Below, piece by piece: positions 1 to 12,589 of a stretch of DNA of 64,000 bases. The DNA is taken from NCBI GenBank assembly GCA_030435675.1, contig CM059625.1, forward strand, positions 16,368,001-16,432,000. Direction: 5' to 3'. Source of the stretch: Steinernema hermaphroditum (lineage: Eukaryota; Nematoda; Chromadorea; Rhabditida; Steinernematidae). A program made the position numbers and the translations under genes. A model generated the notes under the pieces. That model was not told where the DNA came from. It worked only from the letters and a program-made list of their open reading frames with translations, and made no database searches. Within the stretch, counting starts at the first letter, position 1. Each line of letters begins with the position of its first letter.

Positions 1-1650
1 CCTTTGTTGCGCGCCATCTCTGAAATACGATGGATGAAAGGAAGAGCTGAAAATAATATAGCTGACGCGTGCGAAACGTTAGCCGCATAAGAAATGCCAG
101 TGTTCAGGCAAATTGTTATTAGTGCAAATCTTGGCCTGAATATCGCATCGCTTTTGGCATGGTAGTAATAACAGTTTTTGTTGATATTTCATTTAAAAAT
201 TTAGAAGGAACATTGCATCAACAATACATGCCACATGTAGTCAGCTTTGTCATTGATTTTCGGCCTTATAATGGATCTCCTAATGCGGCACAAGACGCAA
301 CTGAGCGATACAAAATGCTGCTGCGACATCACTGCAAAACAACAAAGGCAGTGCGGCTGCATGCAGCGTTTGTATCTCGCTTCTAACCGCAAAGTCAGAA
401 CTTCAGGCAATTCGTTTCGAGACCCATTGTGCGATTAGCCATCTTTCGCGCGCATCGAAAGGTCAGCTACAAAAAGAGGTGCGGGGTATATTACGATGAG
501 CTGTGCTGGGAAGCAGTCGACAAAGCCAAGTGTCAAAGCGCTTAAATTTTAGTCCGCAGTGCTAACGTACAGTATACCTTCCTTACATTTCTGGCTCACA
601 TTGTGTACTACTCACTTATGCATAAAACAATGAAGGTTAATAGCATATGCTTACTACAGTCTATAGCTGAAGAGTTCACGAACATGTAGCTTTTAAAATT
701 AAAAGCTTTCTTTCTGCGTTTGCTTGCAACACCCCCCGAGACCTGCGTCAGGAAAGTGATTCACATCAGGCTGCTCGGAATCCCAGAAAATGCAACGTTC
801 AAGTGTTTTCCGATGAGTTTCTCTTAGGCGCATCAGACATATTTCAGAATTCTAACATTAACAATTGTTTTGAAGGCGCACTTCAGAGGTTCCGCAATGT
901 GTCAACTATGTCATAGAGTTTCGCACATTAGCAAGAGACGTTTTTTTCAGCAGACCGTAACATAAATATAAGTGTCAGCGCGTCACGGCAATTAAGTGAA
1001 CTGTAGACGACGTGGAGCCCTGATTGATGTGCGCAATAATTGAATGTTCAACAGATTACGTAGCTCTTTGTCGGAAACAGGCTTCCATCTAACAGATGTA
1101 TTTCCGCTCAGATTGTTTAGATTTTCGTCGGTGTTCTTCCATTAGCACTGCTTATTCAAAACCGTGTTCCTCTGTCGCTCTGTGCTTTTTTCTCTTTTTT
1201 CCCAACTGAAATGATGGAGAACCACTAAAGACAAATAAGTTGATACCGGGAAAAGCTGACAAACGCAGCTTTTGATCGTTGGCATCATTTACAGAATGTA
1301 TTTTTCCATGTCCTTTACCGGTTTTCTTGGAATCAACAGCCTGTCCACTTTTTTTACTCACATATGAACAAATCTGCGATCATGTATTCCCAAAATCATG
1401 GAAACCAATCATGTAGAATGTTGATGAACGTCATCCAATGTTTGCACCTCTGCTGGGGGCAATGTCAGGAGGCGGTTGACAAGCTGTCAGCTTCACTCCG
1501 CCGTCTCGATGCTGACCCCGATCGGTTCCCTATATTCCCCTCTACGTTGCTGGCGCGCGAGCGTACTGTTGTGTTTGCGGTGACGAGCAAAAAACGTCTT
1601 GTTGTGATAGGCGACTAGTAATTACGTCGACGCCTGGCACAAATTAGTAT
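1..1650. other. Left flank with no recognised gene
   Basis: Short open frames occur on both strands (for example 159-386 and 1364-1618, plus) but none resembles a known family or is flanked by convincing splice signals. The last 250 bases are richer in G+C and probably hold the promoter of the GTPase gene that follows. Confidence 0.5.
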
Positions 1651-1657
1651 CATCGCC

Positions 1658-1669
1658 TCTCTTTTGTAG
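1658..1669 (+). other. Probable spliced-leader acceptor of the Rap gene
   Basis: A pyrimidine tract ending in TTTTGTAG lies 34 bases before the start codon at 1704, with no ATG in between. In nematodes this arrangement is typical of an SL1 trans-splice site. It is inferred from sequence only. Confidence 0.45.
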
Positions 1670-1703
1670 TCATCGCCTGAACCGTTGCGGTGACATCGCC
1701 GAC

Positions 1704-3242
1704 ATGAAGGAATACAAAATTGTGGTCGTCGGAAATGGAGGGGTCGGGAAGAGCGCCCTGGTAAGCGACAGATCATATTTCTCTCCAACCGGGAATTCAG
1801 ACGGTACAGTTCGTGCAAGGCTTCTTTGTAGAGAATTACGACGCGACCATAGAAGATAGCTATCGCAAGGTATGATTTTTTTTGTAATCTTTTGAACGCA
1901 TTTCGTATCAAAGTCTTTCCGTTCTGAAACAAGTTTCAATGAATCGGATAAAATCGGCAAACGGCAGTCGTGTTTACTTCCTCGTTCTAGAGAATTTTCA
2001 TGATTGAGTGATTGACTCCTTTTAAAGGGTATTATGATGGTTCTTTGTACTATCTGGTTGACATAGGGTCGCTCAGGCATTTATTTACTTCAGATATTCA
2101 GGAATATAAGTGATGCACGCTGCATATACGGTAAGCGGACGGTCTCGACTGACTGATAAAAAGTATATCTGCTGTGTTACTGGTCATACCTTCCTGCTTT
2201 TTATATCTTATTCAAGATTCTCACCATGACAACAATACAAATCGGAAAGCGTGCCGGTTGCCATTAATCATCGATTACTAAGCACATTCTTTTGCAACAT
2301 TTCAGCAAGTGACAATCGATGGCGAACAATGCAGATTGGAAATACTGGACACCGCTGGAACGGTAACGCATTATCACCACAACTTATATCTGTATCGAAA
2401 CCTTCTTATTTAGGAACAATTCACAGGAATGAGGGACCTGTACATAAAGAATGGCCAAGGTTTCGTATTAGTCTACTCCGTAAACGACTCAAGTTCATTC
2501 CGCGACCTGTGCAACTTGCGAGATATGATATTTAAGGTGAAGGGCTCAGCAAGGGTACGTACAACATGTAATAATATGAATCTTTTTACAATTGTTTCTT
2601 CAGGTACCAATGATTGTAGTTGGCAACAAAAACGACTTAACCCAGCAAAGAGTGGTTTCCAATGGTACTGGAAGAGAATTGGCTCACTCGTTTGGCGCGC
2701 AGTTCATAGAGTCTTCAGCGAAGGATAACGTGAATGTGCCAGAGGTAAGTAACTGGAGATGTGGTGCCTGGGCATTTTCGAAAAAAAAAAACAGTAGACT
2801 TAATAAACGAACAACTCGAACAGTCGTGGTCCACTATGTGCCAAAGAGATGTTCGCGAGAAAGGAAGCCAGACGGTTTATAGACATATATGCCAGTAGCA
2901 CTAGACGAAATAGCTGATCTGTATTGAGCAGCTTATCCGCCTCTTTTGTTCCAAGCTGTTAAAATGTATTAAATGACCGTTAGAGTTTTGTACTCGTTAT
3001 GACCCACTGTTTACAACCGTCCTTCTTCAAAGGTTAAACCTGATAAGATGGGTGATATGTTATCGAATTGTCGATATAATGAAAAACGCCATTTGCAGAT
3101 CTTCTGCAGCGTGGTTCGGCAAATAAATCGAATCTACGGACCTGATCTCAAAAAAGTAAACAAGAAGAGGACGCACCGTAAAAAGAAAATTGGTTCCAGC
3201 GATCAAGATCGCACTGATGGATGCGCGTGTACGTTGCTTTAA
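1704..3242 (+). CDS. Rap-family small GTPase (Rap1-like), six exons
   Basis: Membrane-attached GTP switch of the Ras superfamily. Exons are 1704-1760, 1801-1869, 2306-2362, 2414-2554, 2604-2744 and 3099-3242, giving 202 residues in one frame. Visible motifs are the P-loop [10 protein letters not shown], the effector loop [12 protein letters not shown], switch II DTAGTEQF, the guanine-specificity motif NKND and the SAK motif. Thr at the Ras Gln61 position and TVQFVQG/KNGQGF mark it as Rap rather than Ras. The tail is basic and ends CTLL, a CAAX box with final Leu predicting geranylgeranylation, and a Cys two residues upstream could be palmitoylated. Oddities are Ala in place of the usual Pro34 in switch I and a tail about 20 residues longer than Rap1. 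C. elegans has rap-1, rap-2 and rap-3. This divergent copy could be the rap-3 type, but I cannot settle orthology by eye. It converges on soc-2. Confidence 0.92.
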
Positions 3243-3258
3243 GCTGATTGTTATACTT

Positions 3259-3264
3259 AATAAA
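3259..3264 (+). other. Polyadenylation signal of the Rap gene
   Basis: AATAAA lies 17 bases after the stop codon, implying a very short 3' UTR, as is common in nematodes. Confidence 0.6.
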
Positions 3265-3299
3265 TATGGTTTTAATCATAGTTCATTGCACGCCGTCGA

Positions 3300-4240
3300 A
3301 AGTCGAACGGAAACCACAATAGTTTCCGCCTACAGGAGTAGTATCAAGTATCGCATTTACTTCTTACTTACTGCCAGCGCTTCACGTCCGCCCTTTTTAT
3401 CTAGTTTCGGTCACTTCTTAGGAGTTCACTTTTCGATTTGCTTGAAGGCAACAGCCACCTAAACATACGTTCCTGCAGGAAAGGCGTCTTTTTTTTTAAT
3501 GCTATGATTGTGAACCCGTTCTCTGTATGCTACTTGCAATGACCGATCGTTTGGCGAGTCTTTCTCAAACATGAAGTCATGTGTTTCGAGGCATGATCTC
3601 GATTACTTGCTCCATTTTCGAGACTACTTCTGATCTATGGTTGTTAAAGGTGCTCATCCAACAGTGACCGTCGGCTATGTTTGCTTCTTCGTTCTTGTCA
3701 GTTGTGGTCAAATTCCACGTGCAAGTTCCAACATTCCACCACATTATGTGCATTATATTTATGGTAGAAACCGTTCGGACTAATAGATTATGTTTCAGTA
3801 CACTAACTTTTGTGGAAATCGACCGATTTCATAAGAACTTATTTAAATTTACACAATACCTCATAGAGAGAGAACGCCGGACAGAGTTGGGAGAAACAAC
3901 AGTAAAATATAGAATCGGGATCGCAGAATCGATGAAAGCAGAAAAATGCTGTCACATTTTATGGTATTGAGCAACGAAGTACAACGAGGACATCGACAGA
4001 GATGGACTCAGTTCAAGAATGACTAAGAGATTTACGACATTTGAACTCATCGAGCGGCGAAAGGACAAGATGTTGGAGAAGAAACGGAGACAAGAAATTA
4101 GAAAATCAGTAAATATCAGTATGTACATAAAGGGAATTATGGGTCAGAAGGAGTTTGCGAAAAGGGCCACGGAGACAACAACGAACAAAACAACAGGAAT
4201 TCGATGTGCTTCACACTTTCCAGCAGTGCGACAATAAAAT
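3300..4240. other. Intergenic gap between two convergent genes
   Basis: About 1 kb separates the Rap stop codon from the soc-2 stop codon. It holds only short, unremarkable open frames (the longest near 3677-3970, plus). I see no coding or repeat structure. Both transcripts must end here. Confidence 0.5.
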
Positions 4241-4248
4241 ACCCCGCC

Positions 4249-7214
4249 TTAGACTTGACGATAAGGTCCTTGCATTTTCAGATACTGAAATCCAAGGTTT
4301 AAAGACTTGGATACATAATACAGGACTGACCTGAATGACAAGCGAGGGTCCTCCTTCGGTGATCTCTGCTGGAATCAGAGAGAGTGGACACCTCTCGATC
4401 GACATAATCTCGAGTGAACTGCACAGCGCCAGCTCGAAGGGGAGGTTGTTCAAAGCCGCATTGTCGTTCAGATAGAAGCTCTTCATGCTATCAAGGTTGC
4501 CTGAGAAGAGCGGTTATGGTCAGTTCGATTGGAGAAGTCTGGAGCTTACCGATTTCCTCTGGAATGCAAGTGAGAAGATTCTCACCGACACGGAGATCGA
4601 CAAGGTTGGACAGATTGCTGAAAGTAGATTTATGATGCAATGGTCATGATGATGCCCTCTACGAATTGGTTCCTTCAAACCAAATAGATTCAGTTAAGTT
4701 GAATTTCACTTTGCATACGTCCATCTATCAATCACGATGTGGTGTTTGTCTTGCTTCTAAAAATTCTTGTTCATGCACTAATTACATCCGGCAATTTGCA
4801 CTTTCCTTTACCATACTGGCTATCAGATTGCTTAAAGATCAATTTGACCTTTTTCAACAAACACGACCCACAGATAGCTGTAAACACCCCATTACATTGC
4901 ACTTAAGTGCAACTCAGATAAGAGTGCACGCAGGACCCGTCTCTTTTGTCTTGCTCGTCGATCAAACAATGACGCTGATAAAAAAAAACTCGAACTTACC
5001 CAATGGTCCTGGGGAGCGTGGTGAGCCTGTTCGACTGAACCCACAACTTCGTAAGATTCGTCAAAAAGCCGATGTCATTCGGTATGCAATCGAGCTCATT
5101 TTCTTCCAAGTCCAACTCACGTAACCGCTTCAGGTTGCCGATTTGTACAGGAAGCTTCTTTAAGCGGTTAGTGCTAAGGACAAGCACTTCCAAGTTTGTG
5201 AGTTTATCGATGTCCTCTGGCAGAACCGTCAGCTCGTTGTTTGACAGATTCAGGTCCGTCAGACTAGTCCAAGAGCCAAAATCTGAAGACAAATGACTTT
5301 GTTGTCGGGATGTGGATCACGGGACGGCATACCTAACGGCAAAGAGGTCAATTGATTATCCTTCAGGTTCAGTTTCGTGAGTCCGGCCGACTTGGAGAAG
5401 ATTCCAAAAGGCACTTTTGAGATCATGTTATGTTCCATATTTACTGTCTAAAAAGTATCATCATCACTTCCGGAATTACACTGTAAAGAACGTGGACCAA
5501 ATCCAAGACCCAAGAGCCAGTTCTGTTTTTTGCTCTTTGTCCCTAAATTCCCCCGAAAAATTCTTACCACAGCCGACTTGAATTGATTGGGACCACCGGA
5601 CGGGAAGTTTGATATGCGATTGCGACTCAAATTAATCGTTTTGAGGATGGGGAGCGACGCGAGGATGCCGTCTGGCAAGCCTTGCAGTTTATTGCTTTCC
5701 ACGATGAACTCTTCTAGATGCGTGCAATTGCCCAGCGACGCAGGAATCTCTTGGAGTTGATTGTAGCGGATGCCCAGGCGGACTAGGTGCACAAGATTGC
5801 CCATGGATTCGGGCAGCTCCACGAGCTCATTGTGCTGTAGGTCGAGCTGCGTGAGGAGATGGCACTGGCCAATCTCTGAAAACATTCGCATGAGAGATGG
5901 TGTTAAGGTTAAAATAAGCGAAGATCATTGTCTGTATGTAGTCTGAGTATACCAATCAGTGAACATTGTACTCGATTCAGTCAGTAGTGAGAGAACGAAT
6001 CGACTAATAAGTTACCATAGTTGGCCTATCGATCACGTCACTGTTTTTGCGTTTTATTTTACACAAAGATCCGGCAATTTTTGACCTTAGACCGAAAACT
6101 TTGTTCCATTTTCTTCGGTTTTGTAAATATAAACACACAGACCTAAAATACGACTGCCTTCATCGAAATCTAACCTGTTTATACCGAAAAGTTATATGTA
6201 GAGCCGCGCCCTTTCACCTTTACTAACCTGTTGGAATGTACTTCAAGTGATTATAGGAGACGAGAGAGATCACCAGCGACTTGATGTCACCTATCGTCTT
6301 CGGCAATTCGGAGATCTTGTTGTCGCGCAAGTCGATCATCTTCAACTTCTTCAGTCGACCAATATCTGCGCTGACCGTCGTGATACGATTATAGCGAAGC
6401 CACAGCTTCTCAAGCGATTCGATTTGGAAGATCACAGAAGGAATATGCTAAAAACACGAGTAGTACTAGCAGCTGGAAGTAACAAACCTCAAAAAGCTTA
6501 TTATGCCTCAAGTCGAGCGTTTCTAGATGTTTCAGATTTGAAAGGCTGTCTGGCAATGAGGAGAGATTGTTTTCGCTCAAGCCGAGCATCTTCAGATTTA
6601 CGAGACATCCGATTTCCGATGGCAACGTAGTCAGCTTGTTCTTGTAAAGGAAGAGTTCTGTGAGCTGCGTGACTTCTCGAATTGAGGGAGGGATAGCAAG
6701 GATCTGAAAACAGCGGCGAATCAAAGAAGGGATTACGCTATAAACACTCACGTCAGAGGATGACAGATCCAGCCGAGTGTCGTCGTTTTCTTTACATCTT
6801 TGTACTTCACGTTGTACGTCCTAAAGTAAAGAAATGAATCATAAAAAAAAAAAGCATCACAGGATGAGATTTAAAGGGCGTTTGATTTGTCATATCCATT
6901 GACCATTTCATATATTTCGTTCTCCTTATGTATACCAAGCTACCAACCTATGATAGGCGAGCTCAGTTAACTACGGTTATGTCTCACAGTTTTAAAGTAT
7001 TAACCTTTCTGTATTTGTCGTCAAAGGAGTTATTGCTTGAACTCCGCTCGTGAAGACTACTCCGATACTTTCCCCTCGCAAAGCTGGAGAGCCGGCCAAT
7101 GAGGGCTCCCGGCGACTTGCTCCTCTGCTTCGCCGCCTTCGGCTCCTTCGCCGACGGTCGAAACTCGAACTCTGCGCTCGCGCTCTGCGGAATGCCACCG
7201 TTGGTGGCGTCCAT
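4249..7214 (-). CDS. soc-2: SOC-2/SUR-8 (SHOC2) leucine-rich-repeat Ras-Raf scaffold
   Basis: Cytosolic LRR scaffold that binds Ras and PP1 and promotes Raf activation (family knowledge: C. elegans SOC-2/SUR-8, human SHOC2). Minus-strand exons in transcript order are 7214-7005, 6820-6752, 6703-6488, 6447-6228, 5875-5568, 5447-5333, 5282-5000, 4617-4550, 4500-4331 and 4284-4249. They total 1695 nt, or 564 residues, against 582 in human. About 70 Ser/Arg-rich residues precede the conserved [12 protein letters not shown] lead-in, followed by roughly twenty LRRs. Hallmarks are [57 protein letters not shown] and the C-terminal [11 protein letters not shown]. The start at 7214 is the first ATG after a good acceptor (CTCTTGTCAG, ending at 7326) and is in frame. 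The frame stays open upstream to about 7425, so a longer N terminus or alternative first exons are possible. No frameshift is visible. Confidence 0.95.
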
Positions 7215-7325
7215 GTCCGAATGCTTGCTGCGACGATGCGACGACGAGGACCCGCTGTGGCCGACGGCCTTCTGGAAGCACAGCGAAATGGAGTCGGGAA
7301 ACCGAGCAGCGTAGGACGAAGTGCC

Positions 7326-7335
7326 TGACAAGAGC
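7326..7335 (-). other. Probable spliced-leader or internal acceptor at the soc-2 5' end
   Basis: Read on the minus strand the sequence is CTCTTGTCAG followed by GCACTTCG. The first downstream ATG is the in-frame soc-2 start at 7214. This suits trans-splicing, but it could equally join an upstream exon, because the same frame is open on both sides. Confidence 0.4.
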
Positions 7336-7489
7336 GAGAAACTGGAATGTTTGCCGCTGTTGCTGCGTCGGAGCGGTCGACTGTTGCGTTGTCGGTGTTG
7401 GTTGTCCAGTTCTTTCGGAGGCGTCGACTACTCTTTGCTTGTTACCAAATGTGGCGAAGACGGAGAAGACGATGATGGGCAAAGCACCG

Positions 7490-8700
7490 AAAATGGGTGA
7501 TCGCCGCTGACAGCAGCACCAGCAGTAGCGGGAGGAGCAACTGCAGCCCGCAACACGGTTTGGTGACGTTTGAGTGGAGAGTTGGGAAGGAGTTGATTAG
7601 TGGAAGACGTTGTTTGAAATAATCAACGAGAGTATCTTGCTGAAAAAAGGCGATGCCGTACTGTCTGGCCGGTAATCACGCGAGAGCCACGTCTCAGAAA
7701 TTGAACAAAAAAGCACTAGTTTATTGTATTAATAACTTGCAGCCTCACTCTTTCCAGCTATCTAAGCCACTTAGACTAATAAATATAACAGTCAAACAGA
7801 ACAAAAACAGATGAGTGACATCAAATAAAAGGTCATCAGGTCCTGTTCCTTAACAGTTCCCTTATCTACACTTCCGTTACAAATCAAAACGCACTTTGAA
7901 CATAAATCACTCTCACAGAGCATAAAGATGATATAGGAGTTGTGCACCAATCGCAAAACGGGTTACATCGACAACAAAAAGCAGACAATCAAAAACGTTG
8001 CAGGAAGCAAATAGATCCTGATTTGCGTGAGCCCCACAGAAAAATAAAGAAAAATGGCCGTAGGTGAGGTGACCGGTCAACGCGTAGAATGGAATAATCA
8101 CAACAGTTTTCATTGACAAGCAAGTACATGGGAGTTCAGAATAAGAACTTCACGATCTTTACTTTTCGTTAAGCCCGTGTTTTTGACAAGTTCCTTGTAT
8201 GTTCATTTGAGAGAAGCGAAAAAAAGCTAGTAATGTCCTAATAACAGTATTCAAAACAATACGGACGGATTATATGCAGACGGTTTACAAATTGTGGAAA
8301 AGTAATGTCAAAGTAAGTGTGTGTGGAGGTCATGGATTACATTTTGTTTTGCTAGGGCTGGTAAGGAGCGCCATTCTCCAACTTGGAAATTGAAAGTTAA
8401 TTGCGGATGGGTGTAATGGGAGAAAATTCCATTAAAGTCGACTAAGGGGTAGAGAGCTGTCCTTCAAATTGCGAGTTATTAGTGTACTAGATCCACACCT
8501 AATACTGTGCGGCCGTCGTCTAATAAATTGTCTATGTCGGTCACAAAATATACATCAGGGACAACCAATGAAAGGGAACCGTCAAAAACAAATGCATGTA
8601 AACGATAGCAATATCACTGAAATCGTCAAAGATCTCAATTAAGAACGATGAGTGACAGCAGCCAATTGAGCTGTCGGAGGTCACAGATTGCGTACTAAAC
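7490..8700. other. Upstream flank of soc-2 without a recognised gene
   Basis: This stretch is GC-rich to about 7620 and then AT-rich. Only short open frames are present (for example 7913-8119, minus) and none looks like a known protein. It probably contains soc-2 promoter sequence. Confidence 0.4.
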
Positions 8701-8748
8701 AAGGGAATACATGTAATCTTGGCCGAGGCAAGAAGTAGTCCCATTCAG

Positions 8749-8958
8749 AACCCAATATCAGCGACGACAGAGCAAACGGGCCCCTTGAGGGAGCGTGCGC
8801 GTTGCCGCAAGCACTCCGAGCGCCATCACATGCCGTCACAATCGTACATCAACTCGCAGGCGTCGTCTCAAGAAGAGTACTCGCAAAAAGAAGAACAAAG
8901 TTTGCATGCAGGTGGAAGAAGAAGTTCCTACAGTCGAGCAAATGATCTCATTAAGAAT
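8749..8958 (+). other. Candidate plus-strand exon, unidentified
   Basis: After a CCATTCAG acceptor, one plus-strand frame stays open with codon choice like the real exons here (many C/G third positions). It encodes a hydrophilic Arg/Ser/Gln-rich peptide containing RERARCRKHSERHH and SQEEYSQKEEQSL. It can end at a GTGGAA donor near 8920 or a GTAGAG donor at 8959. I find no partner exons. The minus strand of the neighbouring bases is also open, so this may simply be one of the GC-rich islands of the region. Confidence 0.25.
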
Positions 8959-9108
8959 GTAGAGAGCAGCCGTCGCACGAACGCGCATTGTGCGGTGCTG
9001 AGAGGTCAGCCACCACACGCCGCCATGCCCGGCCATAATCCACGCGCGCGAGTCAATCTGTCTGTTGCTGTAGCGTTCGAAGACATCATCGAAGTGATGA
9101 ATAGCCAT
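8932..9108 (-). other. Candidate alternative first exon (minus), unidentified
   Basis: ATG at 9108 opens 59 codons with coding-like third positions, including DDVFERYSNRQIDSRAW. It ends at a GTAGGA donor in phase 0, the phase needed to join the second soc-2 exon (6820-6752). The peptide is not one I recognise. The opposite strand is open too, so coding status is uncertain. Confidence 0.22.
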
Positions 9109-9309
9109 CACTTGTTCTTCGTTCGATGCGGGTGATAGGTTCACCCATCACCGGCGCGCTACCAGCTCTCGTTCGTTCGCTTTTTGCCTAAGAACGGCGA
9201 CGGAACGGGGCGCAGGTCGAAAGCGTGTGGTCGCGGAGGAGACCGCCTTATCACCGACCGGCTGTTGAATAAATAGAAATGATGCAAATAGAGATGCGTG
9301 AGACGGGAC

Positions 9310-10590
9310 GTCATTGTTACCTGTTTACGGCCCCGTGGTCGTTCGGCAAATTTTGGTTAATCGATTTTGGCATCACAGATCTTGTTCTAATCACTCTAAT
9401 CTGGCGCTGAACATATCATAATCTGTTCTAGGAATCCAGTTATAGGGAATCCCTGTCTCTTTCTTAGACTCGTAGACTTAACCTCCTCACAAATTCACGA
9501 ATTGTTCTGTGTATTCCAAAGGCATAAATTCTAAACACATGCTATCCAGCGCCTGCCAGATGGTTCTAACAAATAGCGTTGTTTATCTCATTGACTCATT
9601 TGTGTCTTTACACTCACAAATTCTCACCAACAAACATGTTTATGACTTGAGTCATGCGGAATCGTGGGATAAGGATTTTTGGAAAGGTGTGCATTCCCAA
9701 GAATGTGGGAACAAACGGACTGACATTCAGTGCCAAAACATAACAAGTTACACTGTGTATCAAAACAATTAGGAATGTTTGTTTTTGAGCACAATCCTTT
9801 ACATTGATTTGCGCATTAAGATTCCAACGATATCTAGCATTTGAATCTAAAAGTTGGAAACGTCTACGAAAAACACGATTAACGAGATCAGCATAAATTT
9901 CGTCACGTCTGACACCACAACACCGTATCACACAAAACTTCCTTCACCCCTATTTCCAACCACAAAATTTCGCGCTCGCCTCCTTAGTAACCGTAATCGA
10001 TCACGGAAGAGTCGGCCCACTCACACCTGCTGAGGGAACAACACAGACTGAGGGGAGACAATAAAAAACGTCTTATCTGCCTGGGAAGACTTCCGGAATG
10101 AAGACGATCATGACTCATTGGAGAGTCAACAGACACACCCGGCCGACGGGCGCATCGGATTGCTGTTAATATGGCAATAGATCATCTGGGAGGGAGCCCG
10201 AGGGCAACGGAGATCTGATCTCCGGACTGAGATAAACGAATGGCAATTGGTCGGATTGGGAAGTGCAACTTTCTTTTTTTTTGTGATGAATGACAGGGCC
10301 TAGTGCGACTATAATAACATTGCATGCCAGGCCAATCTTTGAGCTAAGGTAGGAAATCGAGTATAATGAACGCTGCACATATGTCTTTCAAAAGAGCAGA
10401 AATACGACTGCCAGGAGAAAACCGTGACTATGTAATATGTGATTGAGAGAGCAACAGAAGTACTATGAGCTATCCCATCCCACTGATCGTTCAGTTGTGC
10501 TTTAATCTCGACAATGCTGATGAAAAGTAGCGCCGGCAAAGGAGTAGTGGAGGACCACTTCGCAAAAAAGCTTGAAAAGCAAACAAGATG
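9310..10590. other. Intergenic or intronic stretch, nothing recognised
   Basis: AT-rich sequence with short open frames only. It lies between two GC-rich islands upstream of soc-2. I see no domain, repeat or RNA structure. Confidence 0.4.
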
Positions 10591-10630
10591 ATGATGGTGA
10601 TGGGTGGGTTGAACGCTCGCGGGAACATAC

Positions 10631-10675
10631 GTGACAAAGTGAGCCGATGGCGGCAAGACGTTCGGCCACGGCCAT
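10631..10675 (-). other. Candidate short alternative first exon (minus)
   Basis: Fifteen codons from ATG at 10675, MAVAERLAAIGSLCH, end at a good GTATGT donor in phase 0. The codons have strong C/G third positions. Such a short segment could be chance, but position, strand and phase agree with the other candidate soc-2 leader exons. Confidence 0.22.
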
Positions 10676-11929
10676 TCAACCCTTTTTGGACAAAAACAGA
10701 AAATAGGGACGTTGCCAAAGCGTGAAGATTGCTCTCGACTGACGACATCTTCTGCTTCTTCTTCTTCTTGCACCAACCGCAATCATCATCACAACACAGA
10801 GGAGCGGAAGAAAGCACGCGCTTAGTCTCTTTAACAACGCAGCGCTCCGTTTTCCACAAGCACTACAAACCAAAAAGTTTTTAGGCACCCACGGCGTGAG
10901 CCCGGCATAGGCTGCTGGCCTGACTTGGACACTAGCAAACACATCCTCTTCTTCTATTTTCTTCTATTTGTTGCCGCTACTGGTGTTGGTGTTGGATTTG
11001 TCGGTGCTTCCTGCGGCTCACACACTCCACCACACAGCATAAAAAGATGGATAAGGAAATCGATTTTAATTCGTTGAAACTCATCAAAATCTTGGGCCTT
11101 TACAAATCCCTGAAAGCCCATGAAAAATGTCCCTTTAGGAGCGGCGGAAGACGTCAAACTAACGACATTTGTTCATGAAAAAGTGTTATGGCTCTGTTTT
11201 TTCCAAGTAATCCGATGCAACGCAACTGAAAAAGCACGAATTTTTTTTTGGTTTTTGGGGATATTCCTTTGGTGTATACGAGAATGTTGGTTCCGAATAT
11301 TATTGTGGTTTTAGTGATTGTTAAACGAAAGGGCAAAACTATCCGATTCAGCCTGTTTTCTTGGGGCTGAGAAACAAGATCCACGTTAGGACTAAAGCAC
11401 TATGCATTCAACTGATAAGTGGCCCAAAAGAAGCGCACTTTTTCTATAAGTACAAGAAAGCGCACTGAGCAAAATTCCCCATTTGTTTGGCAAATCTCGA
11501 TGTCTTGGCACTATGTCCTGATCAAAATGAGCTAGCCATAAACATTAGAAATATTTCATAACGAAAATGTATTCATAGGGACATATAACATTAACTGGAA
11601 CTATCACCAAAATCGACCCGAAATATTCGTAATTGAAAAAGTATCCTGCGAAATCAACACGCAATCGCTCACACGTAAACTCTCTTGACTGGCGAAATGA
11701 GACGCCACCGTTAACGAGCTAAGGCGGAAGACCAGTTTTTCTTTCTTCCTTTTCGATACAAAAATGACGTAACGCCGCCATGCACAGCGCACGACAAAAG
11801 CAGGAAGCGAACAAGTCAAAGGTCTAAAGGACGAGAACGGAATAGTGAAGAAGGTATGCGAAAGTTGTTCGGCTGGTCGTCAAGTGGAATGAAACGGGAC
11901 AGTACGTTCTATCGATCAGGATCTAATTA

Positions 11930-12230
11930 AGGCAGTTCACCGCGCCACTGTAACGGCAAAAGCGCGGCAGCTAAGAGGGGTGGATGCTGCAAGGCGGTCG
12001 GTTAAGCGACCATCAAATAGCCACCACCCTCCGCATCGCCATTTTGCCCGTATCCTTCCCGCCGTCGCCGCTGGTGGGTTCGCCGGGCTAAGGGTCGCGG
12101 CGACGGCTGCGATGGCGGCCAAGCTGCTCTGATGATGCCAAGACAGCTGTGATCTTCCCGCTCGCCGTACTTTCGCCCGCTTACTCTCACTGCAGTCCGC
12201 GTTCATTCCTCACACCCTCAACGCGTCATT
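11930..12230. other. GC-rich island upstream of soc-2
   Basis: This patch is much richer in G+C than its surroundings. The minus strand is open for 89 codons from ATG at 12206 (Ala/Arg-rich) and a second minus frame is also open. An early GTAAGC donor would leave phase 1, unlike the other islands. It may be a promoter or CpG-type island, or a leader exon. No known protein is recognised. Confidence 0.25.
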
Positions 12231-12589
12231 TCACCGCCACCGTCACAAATCGAAATAATCGGTGGTTGAGCAGTCAGTCGGCGAGTTTGATCAAATGAGC
12301 GGCACCCGATGGCCGTTCCTTCAGCGCAGCTGATTTGCGTTGCCGAAGTTGGACATGCAAACAGATGATCGCGTTGCTTTGCCACACAATTTGTCTTCGT
12401 GCAAGCTGCCACTCAAAATTACACAAACCAGGAGCACGGATAAGAGATAAGACGAGAACACTTCCTCACCTGCAGCAAAAACAAAAAAATATTTTGATCA
12501 CTGCTATCGAGATCCAGAGATTTTTGGCATTATCAGCAACCGTGCTATTACTATGCAGCCAAGTAGTACGAATCTTTTGGTAAGATGTA

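Noticed and set aside
7057..7482. A 141-codon minus frame overlapping the soc-2 first exon
   Set aside because: It is in a different frame from soc-2 exon 1, which joins the conserved repeats in phase, and it has no ATG start.
10309..10782. A 157-codon minus-strand frame, one of the longest in the window
   Set aside because: No ATG start, the C-terminal half has random-looking codons, and two other minus frames are open in the GC-rich part. Only the short ATG segment at 10631-10675 was kept as a weak candidate.
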